Source: Bacillota bacterium (lineage in GTDB: Bacteria > Bacillota > UBA4882 > UBA10575). From it: DNA of 48,922 nucleotides. The notes under the pieces are model-generated. The model had not been told where the DNA came from and ran no database searches. It saw nothing but the letters and a program-made list of their open reading frames with translations. Position numbers and translations under genes: made by a program. Positions 25,410 through 33,074 of this stretch are shown here, one piece after another. How positions within the stretch are numbered: position 1 is the first letter of the stretch; the number at the start of each line of letters is the position of its first letter. Location of the stretch: NCBI GenBank assembly GCA_012727425.1, contig JAAYHQ010000052.1, forward strand, positions 1 through 48,922, written 5' to 3'.

Positions 25410-26882
25410 ATGGCTTCTTATGAACTGGCGTGTAATTTACCAGGAAACGAAGCGAATATGGAAAATATGGTGCGCGCGGCCGATCCGGAGGCGGTTTTTG
25501 GCACTGGATCCGCCGACTACCGGATCGAAATAACGGTCAGCGGGACGAAGGAGGGGCTTACCTGCCGGGGATGGATCGGCGGGCGGCAGACCGCCGAAGT
25601 AACCTTTACCGACCGGGAGATTGGCGATCCCCGCTACGGAATGGACGCTTTTGCGCAACGCCAAAAGGAGATGGTGCGCAAAGGAGTCCTGTTATTACTC
25701 CAAAGAACCGGCCGGCCGGTGCTGCCGTGGGGGATTCTGACCGGCGTCCGTCCGAGCAAAATCTACCATTACCTGCGGGATTTAGGGTTTAGCCCGGCGG
25801 AAGTGAAGGAGAAATTGGAAGACCAGTTTATGCTTGGTCCGGAGAAAGCCGCCCTCTTGGCCGCGGTGGGGGAGGTTCAGAGGCCTTTTTTCCAAAAGGT
25901 TGCGGGGCGGATCAGTATTTATGTGGGGATTCCCTTCTGTCCGACGAAATGTCATTATTGTTCCTTTGCTTCTTATCCCTTAACCACCCATGCGCATTTG
26001 GTGGAGGGTTTTTTAACCGCCCTGGCTTACGAAATTGAAGAGATCGGAAAAGTCCTTACCCGGCTTGGTCTTACCCCGGCCACGCTTTACATCGGGGGTG
26101 GAACCCCTACGGTCTTAAGCCGGGCGCAATTAGGGGACTTGCTTGCACGGATTCACCGCTGCTTCCCCCTGGCGGAACTGTTGGAATACACGGTTGAAGC
26201 CGGACGTCCCGATACTTTGGACAGGGACAAATTAAAACTGCTCAAGGATTATGGGGTCACCCGGGTCAGTGTTAATCCGCAAACCCTCAACCCCCGAACC
26301 CTGGCGCGGATCGGGCGGCAGCATACGGTGGCCCAGTTGGAAGCGGCGGTGGCTTTAGTGCGCGCCCTGGACTTTCCCTGCTTAAACATGGATATGATTA
26401 CTGGTTTACCCGGGGAAACAGAGGAAGATTGGGATTATTCCCTCGAAAAGCTCCTTGCTTACCGGGGCGAAAATATTACCGTGCATACTTTGGCCCCGAA
26501 AAGAGCGGCCACGTGGGACTTTTCTGAAGTGAAAGGGGAAATTGCCGCCGAAAGGGTTGCCGGCTGGTTGGAAGCCAGCAAGCAACGGCTGCATACGGCC
26601 GGATATTATCCGTATTATCTTTACCGGCAAAGAAGGAGTGTAGCGGAGCAGGAAAACTGCGGTTACACCCTTCCGGGCCGGGAGGGGATTTATAACATCA
26701 TTATGATGGAGGAGCGTGCAACTGTCTTAGGTTTAGGGGGAGGAGGGATGAGTAAATGGGTTGATCCGGTCAATTTTCAGGTTTCCCGTACTCCCAACCC
26801 CAAATGTCCGGCTACCTACCGGGAGCGCATCAAGGAACTGGTTGCGGAAAAAGTCGCTAAACTCATGGCGAGTGTGAATTGA
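25410..26882 (+). CDS. hemZ: Oxygen-independent coproporphyrinogen dehydrogenase-like radical SAM enzyme HemZ
   Basis: This is a 490-residue HemN/HemZ-family protein. The HemZ-specific N-terminal ~160 residues include GILTGVRPSKIYHYLRD, followed by the radical SAM motif CPTKCHYC (CxxxCxxC, around residue 178), GGGTP, and the SAM-contacting NPQTLN and LNMDMITGLPGE blocks. The family is associated with anaerobic haem synthesis or related radical chemistry. The window contains no other haem genes, so a haem role is not proven; HemW-like haem handling is an alternative. GGTGGGG precedes the ATG. Confidence 0.9.
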   Translation: MASYELACNLPGNEANMENMVRAADPEAVFGTGSADYRIEITVSGTKEGLTCRGWIGGRQTAEVTFTDREIGDPRYGMDAFAQRQKEMVRKGVLLLLQRTGRPVLPWGILTGVRPSKIYHYLRDLGFSPAEVKEKLEDQFMLGPEKAALLAAVGEVQRPFFQKVAGRISIYVGIPFCPTKCHYCSFASYPLTTHAHLVEGFLTALAYEIEEIGKVLTRLGLTPATLYIGGGTPTVLSRAQLGDLLARIHRCFPLAELLEYTVEAGRPDTLDRDKLKLLKDYGVTRVSVNPQTLNPRTLARIGRQHTVAQLEAAVALVRALDFPCLNMDMITGLPGETEEDWDYSLEKLLAYRGENITVHTLAPKRAATWDFSEVKGEIAAERVAGWLEASKQRLHTAGYYPYYLYRQRRSVAEQENCGYTLPGREGIYNIIMMEERATVLGLGGGGMSKWVDPVNFQVSRTPNPKCPATYRERIKELVAEKVAKLMASVN

Positions 26883-26907
26883 CAAGATCTGTGGCTTTAG
26901 GTACAAT
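26879..26907 (+). promoter_or_regulatory. SigA promoter of the parvulin-TPR gene
   Basis: TTGACA (26879-26884) and TACAAT (26902-26907) are separated by exactly 17 bases. The -35 overlaps the hemZ stop codon. The leader to the TTG start is about 85 bases and contains a tandem 10-bp repeat. Confidence 0.8.
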
Positions 26908-26947
26908 TAGGGTTGGTGCTTACAATGGTCATTTTGGATTTACTTGC

Positions 26948-26967
26948 GATATTGTAAGATATTGTAA
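26948..26967. repeat. Tandem 10-bp repeat in the leader of the parvulin-TPR gene
   Basis: GATATTGTAA occurs twice head to tail with no spacer, one helical turn apart, 40 bases downstream of the promoter -10. This is a possible binding site for a dimeric regulator. Confidence 0.7.
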
Positions 26968-26997
26968 GGTAAAATCAGTTGTTAAGGAGGAATTTTA

Positions 26998-28512
26998 TTG
27001 GCTGGGATTATGCGTCTGCGCCGGTTGTCGACGACACTACTGAAACCGGTTGTTATTATTTTGGTCTTAGGCCTGGTTGTTGGTTTGTTTTATGCCATTC
27101 CGCGCTTAGGTGACGCAGGTACCTTGGTTTTCTATAAAGGTCCTTCCGCCAGGGTGAACGGGGTAAAGATCTCCGACCGGGATTTTAACCAGGTGTACCT
27201 CCGTTATTTACAGCAATATGGTACTTTCCTCAGTGAGGACCAGCTCAGACTGAACACAATGGAAAATTTGATCGGGCAGGAACTGATCAAACAGGAGATA
27301 AAGAACCGGAAGATTAAAGTCTCCGACCAGGAAGTGGAAGATCTGCTCGCCGAGATTAAATACTATTATAATATCAGTAGTGAAGAAGAGATGGAGTACC
27401 TGCTCTACCAATGGGGTGTCGGGAGCCTCAAGGAGCTCAAGTCCATCCTCCGGGAGAGCATAGCGGAGACAAAGCTCTATACCGTCCTGGGGAAAGAAGC
27501 CCAACTGGAAGTGGACGAAAAAGAGATCGTCGAACGTTATGAAGCGGTGGAACCGGCCCACATCCTCATTGCCACCAATTCGGCGATGGCCGCCGAGCCC
27601 CTTTCCGATGAGGAAGCCCGCCAGAAGGCCCAGGATATCTACGAACAATTACAGGCGGGCGCCGACTTTGCCGAACTGGCCCGGGAGCACTCCGACGGGC
27701 AATATAAAGAGCAGGGTGGAAACTACGGGCGTATTCCCCTCTCCTACCTGGATGTAGCCTTCCCGCCAGAGGTTGCGGAGGCAATCTTACAGCTGGAGGT
27801 GGGCGAATACAGCGCACCGATTAAAACCTACCTTGGTTATCACTTGGTGATGCTGCTTGACAAACGGCTGGCCCAGGGTGACGAGTGGGAACAGGAGAAA
27901 GCGAAGATCAGAGACGATCTGATTGCCGACCGGTTTAGGAGCGAGAAAAGGAGCGAATGGCTCCGCGAGCAACGGACAAAGCATGCCAAAGTTGAGATCT
28001 TAGACCCCTACCTGTTGGGTTACAGTTTGGCGTTGGAGGAGAAATGGAAGGAAGCCACCTTGGCCTATGAGAAAGCGACTCAGGATAAACGGTATAAGAA
28101 AGACCTCAAAACTTTCCTGGCGTTGGCGGAAGCCTATAAAGAAATCGAAGCATACGACGCCGCCCTTGGTGTTTTTGACCGGATCCCAAAGAACTTGCAG
28201 GATAACTTCCAAGTTTATTTAGGAAAAGCCGACCTTTATTTAGCCCAAGGAGATCTGGACAATGTTAAAACGGTCTTGGCGACGGCGGAGGCCAAAGCCG
28301 GCGAGGATCTGACCCTTCTCAACCAGATCCGGGCCAAGTTGGAGGAGGCGGAATTAACCGCTGAAGCGGAAGCCTTGGCGGTGAAAATTGCCGATTTGGA
28401 AGAGCGGAACCGACAGGAACAGGAAGAGCTTAACCGCCGGTTGGAAGAGGAACAGAAGAAACGCCAAGCGGAACAGGAACAAGAGGGGATCATTGAAATC
28501 CCGGTGGAATAA
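26998..28512 (+). CDS. Membrane-anchored parvulin peptidyl-prolyl isomerase with TPR and charged tail
   Basis: This is a 504-residue extracytoplasmic foldase of the PrsA/SurA type. A single N-terminal membrane helix (~15-33) acts as an uncleaved anchor, with no lipobox, unlike PrsA. A SurA_N-like chaperone region follows (~40-180), then a parvulin domain (~185-300) opening with EPAHILIATN and ending YSAPIKTYLGYHLVMLLDKR. TPR-like helices (~335-440; WKEATLAYEKAT, YDAALGVFDRIP) are followed by a Glu/Gln/Arg-rich coiled coil to the end. The start is TTG with TAAGGAGG upstream. It sits between hemZ and hisS, splitting the usual clostridial hemZ-hisS pair. Confidence 0.88.
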   Translation: MAGIMRLRRLSTTLLKPVVIILVLGLVVGLFYAIPRLGDAGTLVFYKGPSARVNGVKISDRDFNQVYLRYLQQYGTFLSEDQLRLNTMENLIGQELIKQEIKNRKIKVSDQEVEDLLAEIKYYYNISSEEEMEYLLYQWGVGSLKELKSILRESIAETKLYTVLGKEAQLEVDEKEIVERYEAVEPAHILIATNSAMAAEPLSDEEARQKAQDIYEQLQAGADFAELAREHSDGQYKEQGGNYGRIPLSYLDVAFPPEVAEAILQLEVGEYSAPIKTYLGYHLVMLLDKRLAQGDEWEQEKAKIRDDLIADRFRSEKRSEWLREQRTKHAKVEILDPYLLGYSLALEEKWKEATLAYEKATQDKRYKKDLKTFLALAEAYKEIEAYDAALGVFDRIPKNLQDNFQVYLGKADLYLAQGDLDNVKTVLATAEAKAGEDLTLLNQIRAKLEEAELTAEAEALAVKIADLEERNRQEQEELNRRLEEEQKKRQAEQEQEGIIEIPVE

Positions 28513-28536
28513 AAGATGCCATCGGACAAGGTGTGG

Positions 28537-28568
28537 GGGTGAAGGGCAGGTTCCTTCACCCTTTCTTT
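28537..28568 (+). terminator. Intrinsic terminator after the parvulin gene
   Basis: GGGTGAAGG / CCTTCACCC with a 7-base loop is followed by TTTCTTT. Confidence 0.9.
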
Positions 28569-28603
28569 CCATAGATGTCAGTAAGTTAGTTTAGGAACGA
28601 GGG

Positions 28604-29902
28604 ATGAATTTGATCACTGCGCCACGTGGTACTTTTGATCTAATGCCGCAACAAGCTTTAGCTTGGCAATGGATGGAGACGAAAATCCGTGCCGTCTTGC
28701 AAGCTTATGGTTACGGTGAGATCCGGACGCCCATCTTTGAACATACCGAGTTGTTCCAACGCGGGATCGGCGAAACCACCGACATTGTGGAGAAGGAGAT
28801 GTACACGCTGACGGACAAAGGCGGGCGCAGCCTGACACTGCGTCCCGAAGGGACCGCCTCGGTTGTCCGGGCGTACATCGAGCATAAGCTGTATGCCCAG
28901 GCTCCTGTCACGAAACTCTATTACATCGGACCGATGTTCCGGCAAGAACGGCCGCAGGCGGGCCGTTTCCGCCAGTTCCACCAGTTCGGGGTTGAACTGC
29001 TCGGCGAAGAAAGTCCGGTTGCCGATGCCGAAGTGATCATATTGGCCCATGATCTTTACCGGCAGCTGGGCTTGACCGAGCTGGAGATTCACCTGAATAC
29101 GGTGGGTTGTCCCCACTGCCGCCAAGCATATAAAGCCGCGCTCACTTCCGCCCTGGCGGCGGTGGCTGAACAACTCTGCTCCACTTGCCGGGTCCGCCTG
29201 GAACGGAATCCCTTACGGGTTTTGGACTGTAAAAGTCCGGTCTGCCAAGAACTGATCGGCCGGGTGCCGTCGATCCACAATTATCTTTGTGCCGACTGCC
29301 GTGACCATTTTGACCGGGTGACCACCCTCCTTGAACAAGTCGGTGTGAAATATGAGTTGTCGCCCAAGTTGGTCCGGGGCTTGGACTACTACACCCGGAC
29401 GGTGTTTGAGATCATTAATGTAAACTTGGGTGCCCAGAACGCCCTGTGTGGCGGTGGTCGTTATGACGGTCTGGTCGAGGAATGCGGCGGTCCGGCTGTT
29501 CCTGGGGTTGGTTTTGCGTCCGGAATTGAACGGCTCTTTACCACTCTGGAACAACAGAAGAAAATTCCGGCGTTGACCAGTGGCCCCCAGCTATATGTCG
29601 TGCCGTTGGGGGAGGAGTTAACCGTGGTCGCCTTTGAAGTGGCAACGGTTCTGCGCCGCCAGGGCTTCAGTGTGGAAATGGGCAATGGGACGAAAAGCCT
29701 GAAAGCGCAGTTGAAAACGGCCCATAAAGCGGGGGCTGCGTATACGCTGATCATCGGCGAAGATGAATGGCGGGAGGGGCAAGTGACCCTGAAAACAATG
29801 GCCGATGGAAGCCAAAAACGACTCCCGGTGTCCGGACTAGTGGCGGAGATTGCCAAACTGGTCAGCCTGCAGGGACCGCAAGTACCGCTAAGGGAGGAAT
29901 AG
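28604..29902 (+). CDS. hisS: Histidyl-tRNA synthetase
   Basis: This is a class II aminoacyl-tRNA synthetase of 432 residues that charges tRNA-His. Motif 1 lies around IRTPIFEHTELFQRGIGE, motif 2 is FRQERPQAGRFRQFHQ, the His-specific blocks are LVRGLDYYTRTVFE and GGGRYDGL, and motif 3 is GVGFASGIERL. The C-terminal ~100 residues form the HGTP_anticodon domain. GAGGG lies upstream of the ATG. The 91-base gap before it contains a terminator and no T-box, so expression probably starts just upstream or in the terminator region. Confidence 0.97.
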   Translation: MNLITAPRGTFDLMPQQALAWQWMETKIRAVLQAYGYGEIRTPIFEHTELFQRGIGETTDIVEKEMYTLTDKGGRSLTLRPEGTASVVRAYIEHKLYAQAPVTKLYYIGPMFRQERPQAGRFRQFHQFGVELLGEESPVADAEVIILAHDLYRQLGLTELEIHLNTVGCPHCRQAYKAALTSALAAVAEQLCSTCRVRLERNPLRVLDCKSPVCQELIGRVPSIHNYLCADCRDHFDRVTTLLEQVGVKYELSPKLVRGLDYYTRTVFEIINVNLGAQNALCGGGRYDGLVEECGGPAVPGVGFASGIERLFTTLEQQKKIPALTSGPQLYVVPLGEELTVVAFEVATVLRRQGFSVEMGNGTKSLKAQLKTAHKAGAAYTLIIGEDEWREGQVTLKTMADGSQKRLPVSGLVAEIAKLVSLQGPQVPLREE

Positions 29903-29905
29903 ATT

Positions 29906-31711
29906 TTGTCATCGCTAATCCGTACGCACAGTTGTGGTTTAATTGGGTTAAACGAAGTTGGCCAGACGGTCACGTTGAATGGGTGGGTTAACCGTTACCG
30001 TAACCTCGGGGGGTTATTGTTTGTTGACCTTCGTGACCGGACCGGCCTCGTCCAAGTGGTCTTCAACCCCGAACAACAGCCGGAACTTTTTAAAACGGCG
30101 GAAACCCTTCGTAACGAATATGTCATCATGGTGAGGGGGCAGGTCCAGAAACGGCCGGAAAACATGGTCAACCCGGAAATGGCCACCGGAGCGGTAGAAG
30201 TGGCTGCCACCGAATTGGTCATCTTCAACACGGCCAAAACGCCGCCGATCTACGTGAACGAACAGGCGGAGGAGGAAGAGACGCTCCGTCTGCGTTACCG
30301 CTACCTGGATCTGCGCCGCCCGGAAATGCAGAAGAACCTGGCCCTGCGCCACCGGATTGTAAAACTGATCCGTGATTTTTTAGACTTAAAAGGGTTTTGG
30401 GAGATTGAAACCCCCATGTTGACCCGGAGCACTCCAGAAGGGGCACGGGACTTTTTGGTTCCCAGCCGCGTCAATCCCGGGCGGTTTTATGCCTTACCCC
30501 AATCCCCGCAGCTCTTTAAACAATTGTTGATGGTGAGCGGGGTCGAAAAGTATTTTCAGATCGCCCGTTGTTTCCGGGATGAGGACTTAAGAGCGGACCG
30601 GCAACCGGAGTTCACCCAGATTGATCTGGAAATGTCCTTTGTGGAGCGGGAAACGGTCCTCGCCTTGGTCGAAGAGATGATGGCGATGCTCTTAAAAGAG
30701 TTAAAAGGGATCGACGTTCCCCGGCCTTTCCCCCGTTTGGACTACGCCGAAGCGATGAACCGTTTCGGCAGTGATAAACCGGACACCCGGTTCGGTTTGG
30801 AACTAAAGGATATCTCCGCTTTGGCAGCCGCCGGGGAGTTTGCCGTGTTCCGTAAGATCGTGGCTGCCGGGGGGAAAGTGGTTGCCTTCAACGCCCCGGG
30901 ATGCGGCAATTATTCCCGCCGGGAGTTGGATGCCTTGACACCGCTGGCGGTTAAACACGGGGCCCAAGGCGTGTCTTATTTTGCCTTAACCGAAGGAAAG
31001 GTCCGGTCGCCAATCAGCAAGTTTTTCACTCCGGACCAGTTGGCCAAGGTCTTTGCGCAACTGGAAGCCAAAGACGGTGATCTGATCCTCATCATTGCCG
31101 ACCAGGACCCAACCCAAGCGCTTACGGCGCTCGGGGCTTTACGTCTCGAGTTTGGCCGGCGTTTAAATCTGATCCCCGCCGACCAGTATAATTTATTATG
31201 GGTGTTGAACTTCCCCTTGTTTGAAACGGATCCGGCGAGCAACCGCTTGGCTTCCAAGCACCATCCCTTTACCGCACCCCTGCCGGAAGACCGGGCGTTG
31301 TTGGATTCTGAACCGTTACAGGTCCGCTCCAACGCCTACGATTTGGTGATGAACGGGATGGAGTTGGGCAGCGGCAGCATCCGGATCCACGAACGCGACC
31401 TCCAGGAGAAAATCTTTGCGGTCCTGGGGTTAGCCCCTGAGGTGGCGCGGGAGAAATTCGGCTTTTTACTGGAGGCTTTTGAATATGGGACCCCGCCCCA
31501 CGGCGGCATCGCCCTGGGGTTGGACCGGTTGGTGATGCTGCTGGCCGGGGCCAAAAGTATGCGCGATGTGATCGCCTTCCCGAAGACGACCAGCGCTACT
31601 TGTTTGCTGACCATGGCCCCGTCGGAGGTAACCAAAGAACAGTTGGATGAGGTGCATTTGGTTACCAAGTATAGAAAGGACGCAACCGCCAGCGTAGACT
31701 TGCAAGAATAA
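29906..31711 (+). CDS. aspS: Aspartyl-tRNA synthetase
   Basis: This is a bacterial-type class IIb enzyme of 601 residues. It has an N-terminal OB-fold anticodon domain (~1-110), a catalytic core with motif 2 [18 protein letters not shown], a GAD insertion (~290-410) and motif 3 [15 protein letters not shown]. In the OB fold the sequence [15 protein letters not shown] has Leu where many non-discriminating AspRS have His, which leans towards an Asp-only enzyme; this is a weak indicator. The start is TTG with GGGAGGA upstream, 3 bases after hisS. Confidence 0.97.
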   Translation: MSSLIRTHSCGLIGLNEVGQTVTLNGWVNRYRNLGGLLFVDLRDRTGLVQVVFNPEQQPELFKTAETLRNEYVIMVRGQVQKRPENMVNPEMATGAVEVAATELVIFNTAKTPPIYVNEQAEEEETLRLRYRYLDLRRPEMQKNLALRHRIVKLIRDFLDLKGFWEIETPMLTRSTPEGARDFLVPSRVNPGRFYALPQSPQLFKQLLMVSGVEKYFQIARCFRDEDLRADRQPEFTQIDLEMSFVERETVLALVEEMMAMLLKELKGIDVPRPFPRLDYAEAMNRFGSDKPDTRFGLELKDISALAAAGEFAVFRKIVAAGGKVVAFNAPGCGNYSRRELDALTPLAVKHGAQGVSYFALTEGKVRSPISKFFTPDQLAKVFAQLEAKDGDLILIIADQDPTQALTALGALRLEFGRRLNLIPADQYNLLWVLNFPLFETDPASNRLASKHHPFTAPLPEDRALLDSEPLQVRSNAYDLVMNGMELGSGSIRIHERDLQEKIFAVLGLAPEVAREKFGFLLEAFEYGTPPHGGIALGLDRLVMLLAGAKSMRDVIAFPKTTSATCLLTMAPSEVTKEQLDEVHLVTKYRKDATASVDLQE

Positions 31712-31729
31712 GCCCATTTGTGGTATTAT
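31700..31729 (+). promoter_or_regulatory. Probable 6S RNA promoter
   Basis: TTGCAA (31700-31705) and TATTAT (31724-31729) are separated by 18 bases. The -35 lies in the last codons of aspS. The predicted start is near 31736-31740, just ahead of the 6S terminal stem. Confidence 0.65.
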
Positions 31730-31739
31730 CAATATAGAA

Positions 31740-31984
31740 ATTGCGAAACAACAAGCGAAACCCTGCTGTGCGCGTGACGAAGCTGATGTTTTGAACCAAC
31801 ACACATACCTAGGGAGCCCAGCTCCGGGTGTCGCGTGTAAGCCTTCGGGAAAGAAGGACACACAAAGCATCTGGGAGGCACCCACCTTGCGAGAGCGGGT
31901 TCAGGTAACCTTCAGCCGTAAACGACATAGCGGGGTTTCTTGATCCTTTCGGCAAGATGGACCTAGGGGGTTGGGTCTTTTTGT
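31740..31984 (+). ncRNA. ssrS: 6S RNA (RNA polymerase regulator)
   Basis: 6S RNA mimics an open promoter and sequesters the housekeeping RNA polymerase in stationary phase. The ends pair in a long closing stem: CAAG (31752) with CTTG (31939), then AAACCCTGCTGTG (31758-31770) with CATAGCGGGGTTT (31926-31938), with only G-U exceptions. Unpaired purine-rich strands in the middle form the bubble and CCTTC/GAAGG forms a hairpin near 31842. Size (~190-245 nt), architecture, a promoter at the 5' edge, a terminator at the 3' edge and the downstream 5-formyl-THF cycloligase gene (the ssrS-ygfA arrangement) all agree. Exact ends are estimated. Confidence 0.85.
31960..31984 (+). terminator. Terminator of 6S RNA, overlapping the fau start
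   Basis: GACCTA pairs with TGGGTC (one G-U) around GGGGGT and is followed by TTTTTGTCTTTT. The 3' T run contains the likely TTG start of the next gene. Confidence 0.7.
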
Positions 31985-32559
31985 CTTTTGCCATAAAAAA
32001 AAGAAAAAAAGAACTGCGTGCCGCCTACCAAGCCAAACTTGGCCTGCTGCCGGAGGAGGAGATCCGGCGGCGAAGCGAGGTAATCTGTGCTTTGGCTTTG
32101 GCCTTGCCGGTTCTACAGAACAAACAAGTGGTGGCGGCTTATTCCTCTTTTCGTCAAGAAGTGGTTACCCGGCCGCTGCTGACCGGCTTGCTAACGGCGG
32201 GTTATGTTTTAGCCCTGCCTGTTGTGGACCAGACAAACCGGAAGATGGATTTCCGGCGCGTGGATAGCCTGAAAACCTTAACACCGGGGGTTTATGGTAT
32301 TTTGGAACCCAAAAGCGGCCGGCTGTGTCCTCCGAACGCGATTGAGCTGTTCTTCATCCCCGGCCTTGCCTTTGACCGGCAGGGTTACCGGTTGGGCCGC
32401 GGAGGCGGATACTATGATCGGTATCTGTCAACAAGCAAACCTGGTGCGGTCAAAATCGGGCTGGCTTTTCACCTGCAGCTCACGGAGGCCCTCCCCGTTG
32501 ACCCCCACGATATAAAGGTCGACGCGGTCATTACCGAACAGGGGATCATCGAGTTTTAA
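31981..32559 (+). CDS. fau: 5-formyltetrahydrofolate cyclo-ligase
   Basis: The ATP-dependent enzyme converts 5-formyl-THF to 5,10-methenyl-THF, returning an inhibitory storage folate to use. The family core is visible: KKELRAAYQAKLG at the N-terminus, VAAYSSFRQEVVTRPLL, the folate/ATP site FFIPGLAFDRQGYRLGRGGGYYDRYL, and the conserved VDAVITEQGI at the end. TTG 31981 with TAGGGGG 10 bases upstream gives 192 residues; ATG 31957 (200 residues) is the alternative but lacks a ribosome-binding site and its extra residues lie in the 6S terminator hairpin. Read-through of the 6S terminator is the likely source of mRNA. Confidence 0.93.
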   Translation: MSFAIKKRKKELRAAYQAKLGLLPEEEIRRRSEVICALALALPVLQNKQVVAAYSSFRQEVVTRPLLTGLLTAGYVLALPVVDQTNRKMDFRRVDSLKTLTPGVYGILEPKSGRLCPPNAIELFFIPGLAFDRQGYRLGRGGGYYDRYLSTSKPGAVKIGLAFHLQLTEALPVDPHDIKVDAVITEQGIIEF

Positions 32560-32942
32560 CTGTTACGCTTAAAACCGCCAAAGAGAATGGTAAGACCAAG
32601 GATAATCAGGATGAACGGGATTAAGTCCCGAAAACGCGGCCAAGGAAGCAAGGCGCGCAACAAGAAAAAAAGACCTGCCACAATTAGGATTATCCCGCTG
32701 CGGCGCCACTGCCGTTCTTGGTCTTCCGAGTCCGCCTCGCCTTCCGTTCTTTCCCAGGAGTCGTTTTCTTCGGGGATGAGGAACCAAGCTATCAAATAGA
32801 CAAGACCACCGCCCATAAAAAAAGCCAAGATCCACAGTAACCGGATTATAAGGACGTCAACGTCAAAGTATTCGGCCAATCCTCCGGCGACCCCGGCAAT
32901 CATCCGTTCTCTGCGGGAACGGTACAAACGTCTGCGCCCCAT
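32556..32942 (-). CDS. PspC-domain membrane protein
   Basis: This is a 128-residue protein. The N-terminal PspC domain (~4-60) includes LYRSRRERMIAGVAGGLAEYFDVD and the membrane helix LIIRLLWILAFFMGGGLVYLIAWFLIP. An acidic linker and two more helices follow (~83-98 and 107-122), resembling the LiaI/LiaF-like DUF5668 segment. Such proteins take part in envelope-stress sensing. AGAGGAGG precedes the ATG, and its stop overlaps the convergent fau stop by 4 bases. Confidence 0.9.
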   Translation of the reverse strand: MGRRRLYRSRRERMIAGVAGGLAEYFDVDVLIIRLLWILAFFMGGGLVYLIAWFLIPEENDSWERTEGEADSEDQERQWRRSGIILIVAGLFFLLRALLPWPRFRDLIPFILIILGLTILFGGFKRNS

Positions 32943-33074
32943 TTCAAGCCTCCTCTCAACTCCAGTCCTTCAGGATTATCTTACATCATGTTTTACCGAT
33001 AAGCAATCTTCCAGCAGGAAAATAAGGCCCGCAACAAGAACCTGATCACAAGAATCAGGATGGGGGCGGGATTT

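Noticed and set aside
28513-28603. T-box leader for hisS-aspS
   Set aside because: The 91-base gap holds only a terminator hairpin of the previous gene; no T-box sequence or specifier stem fits.
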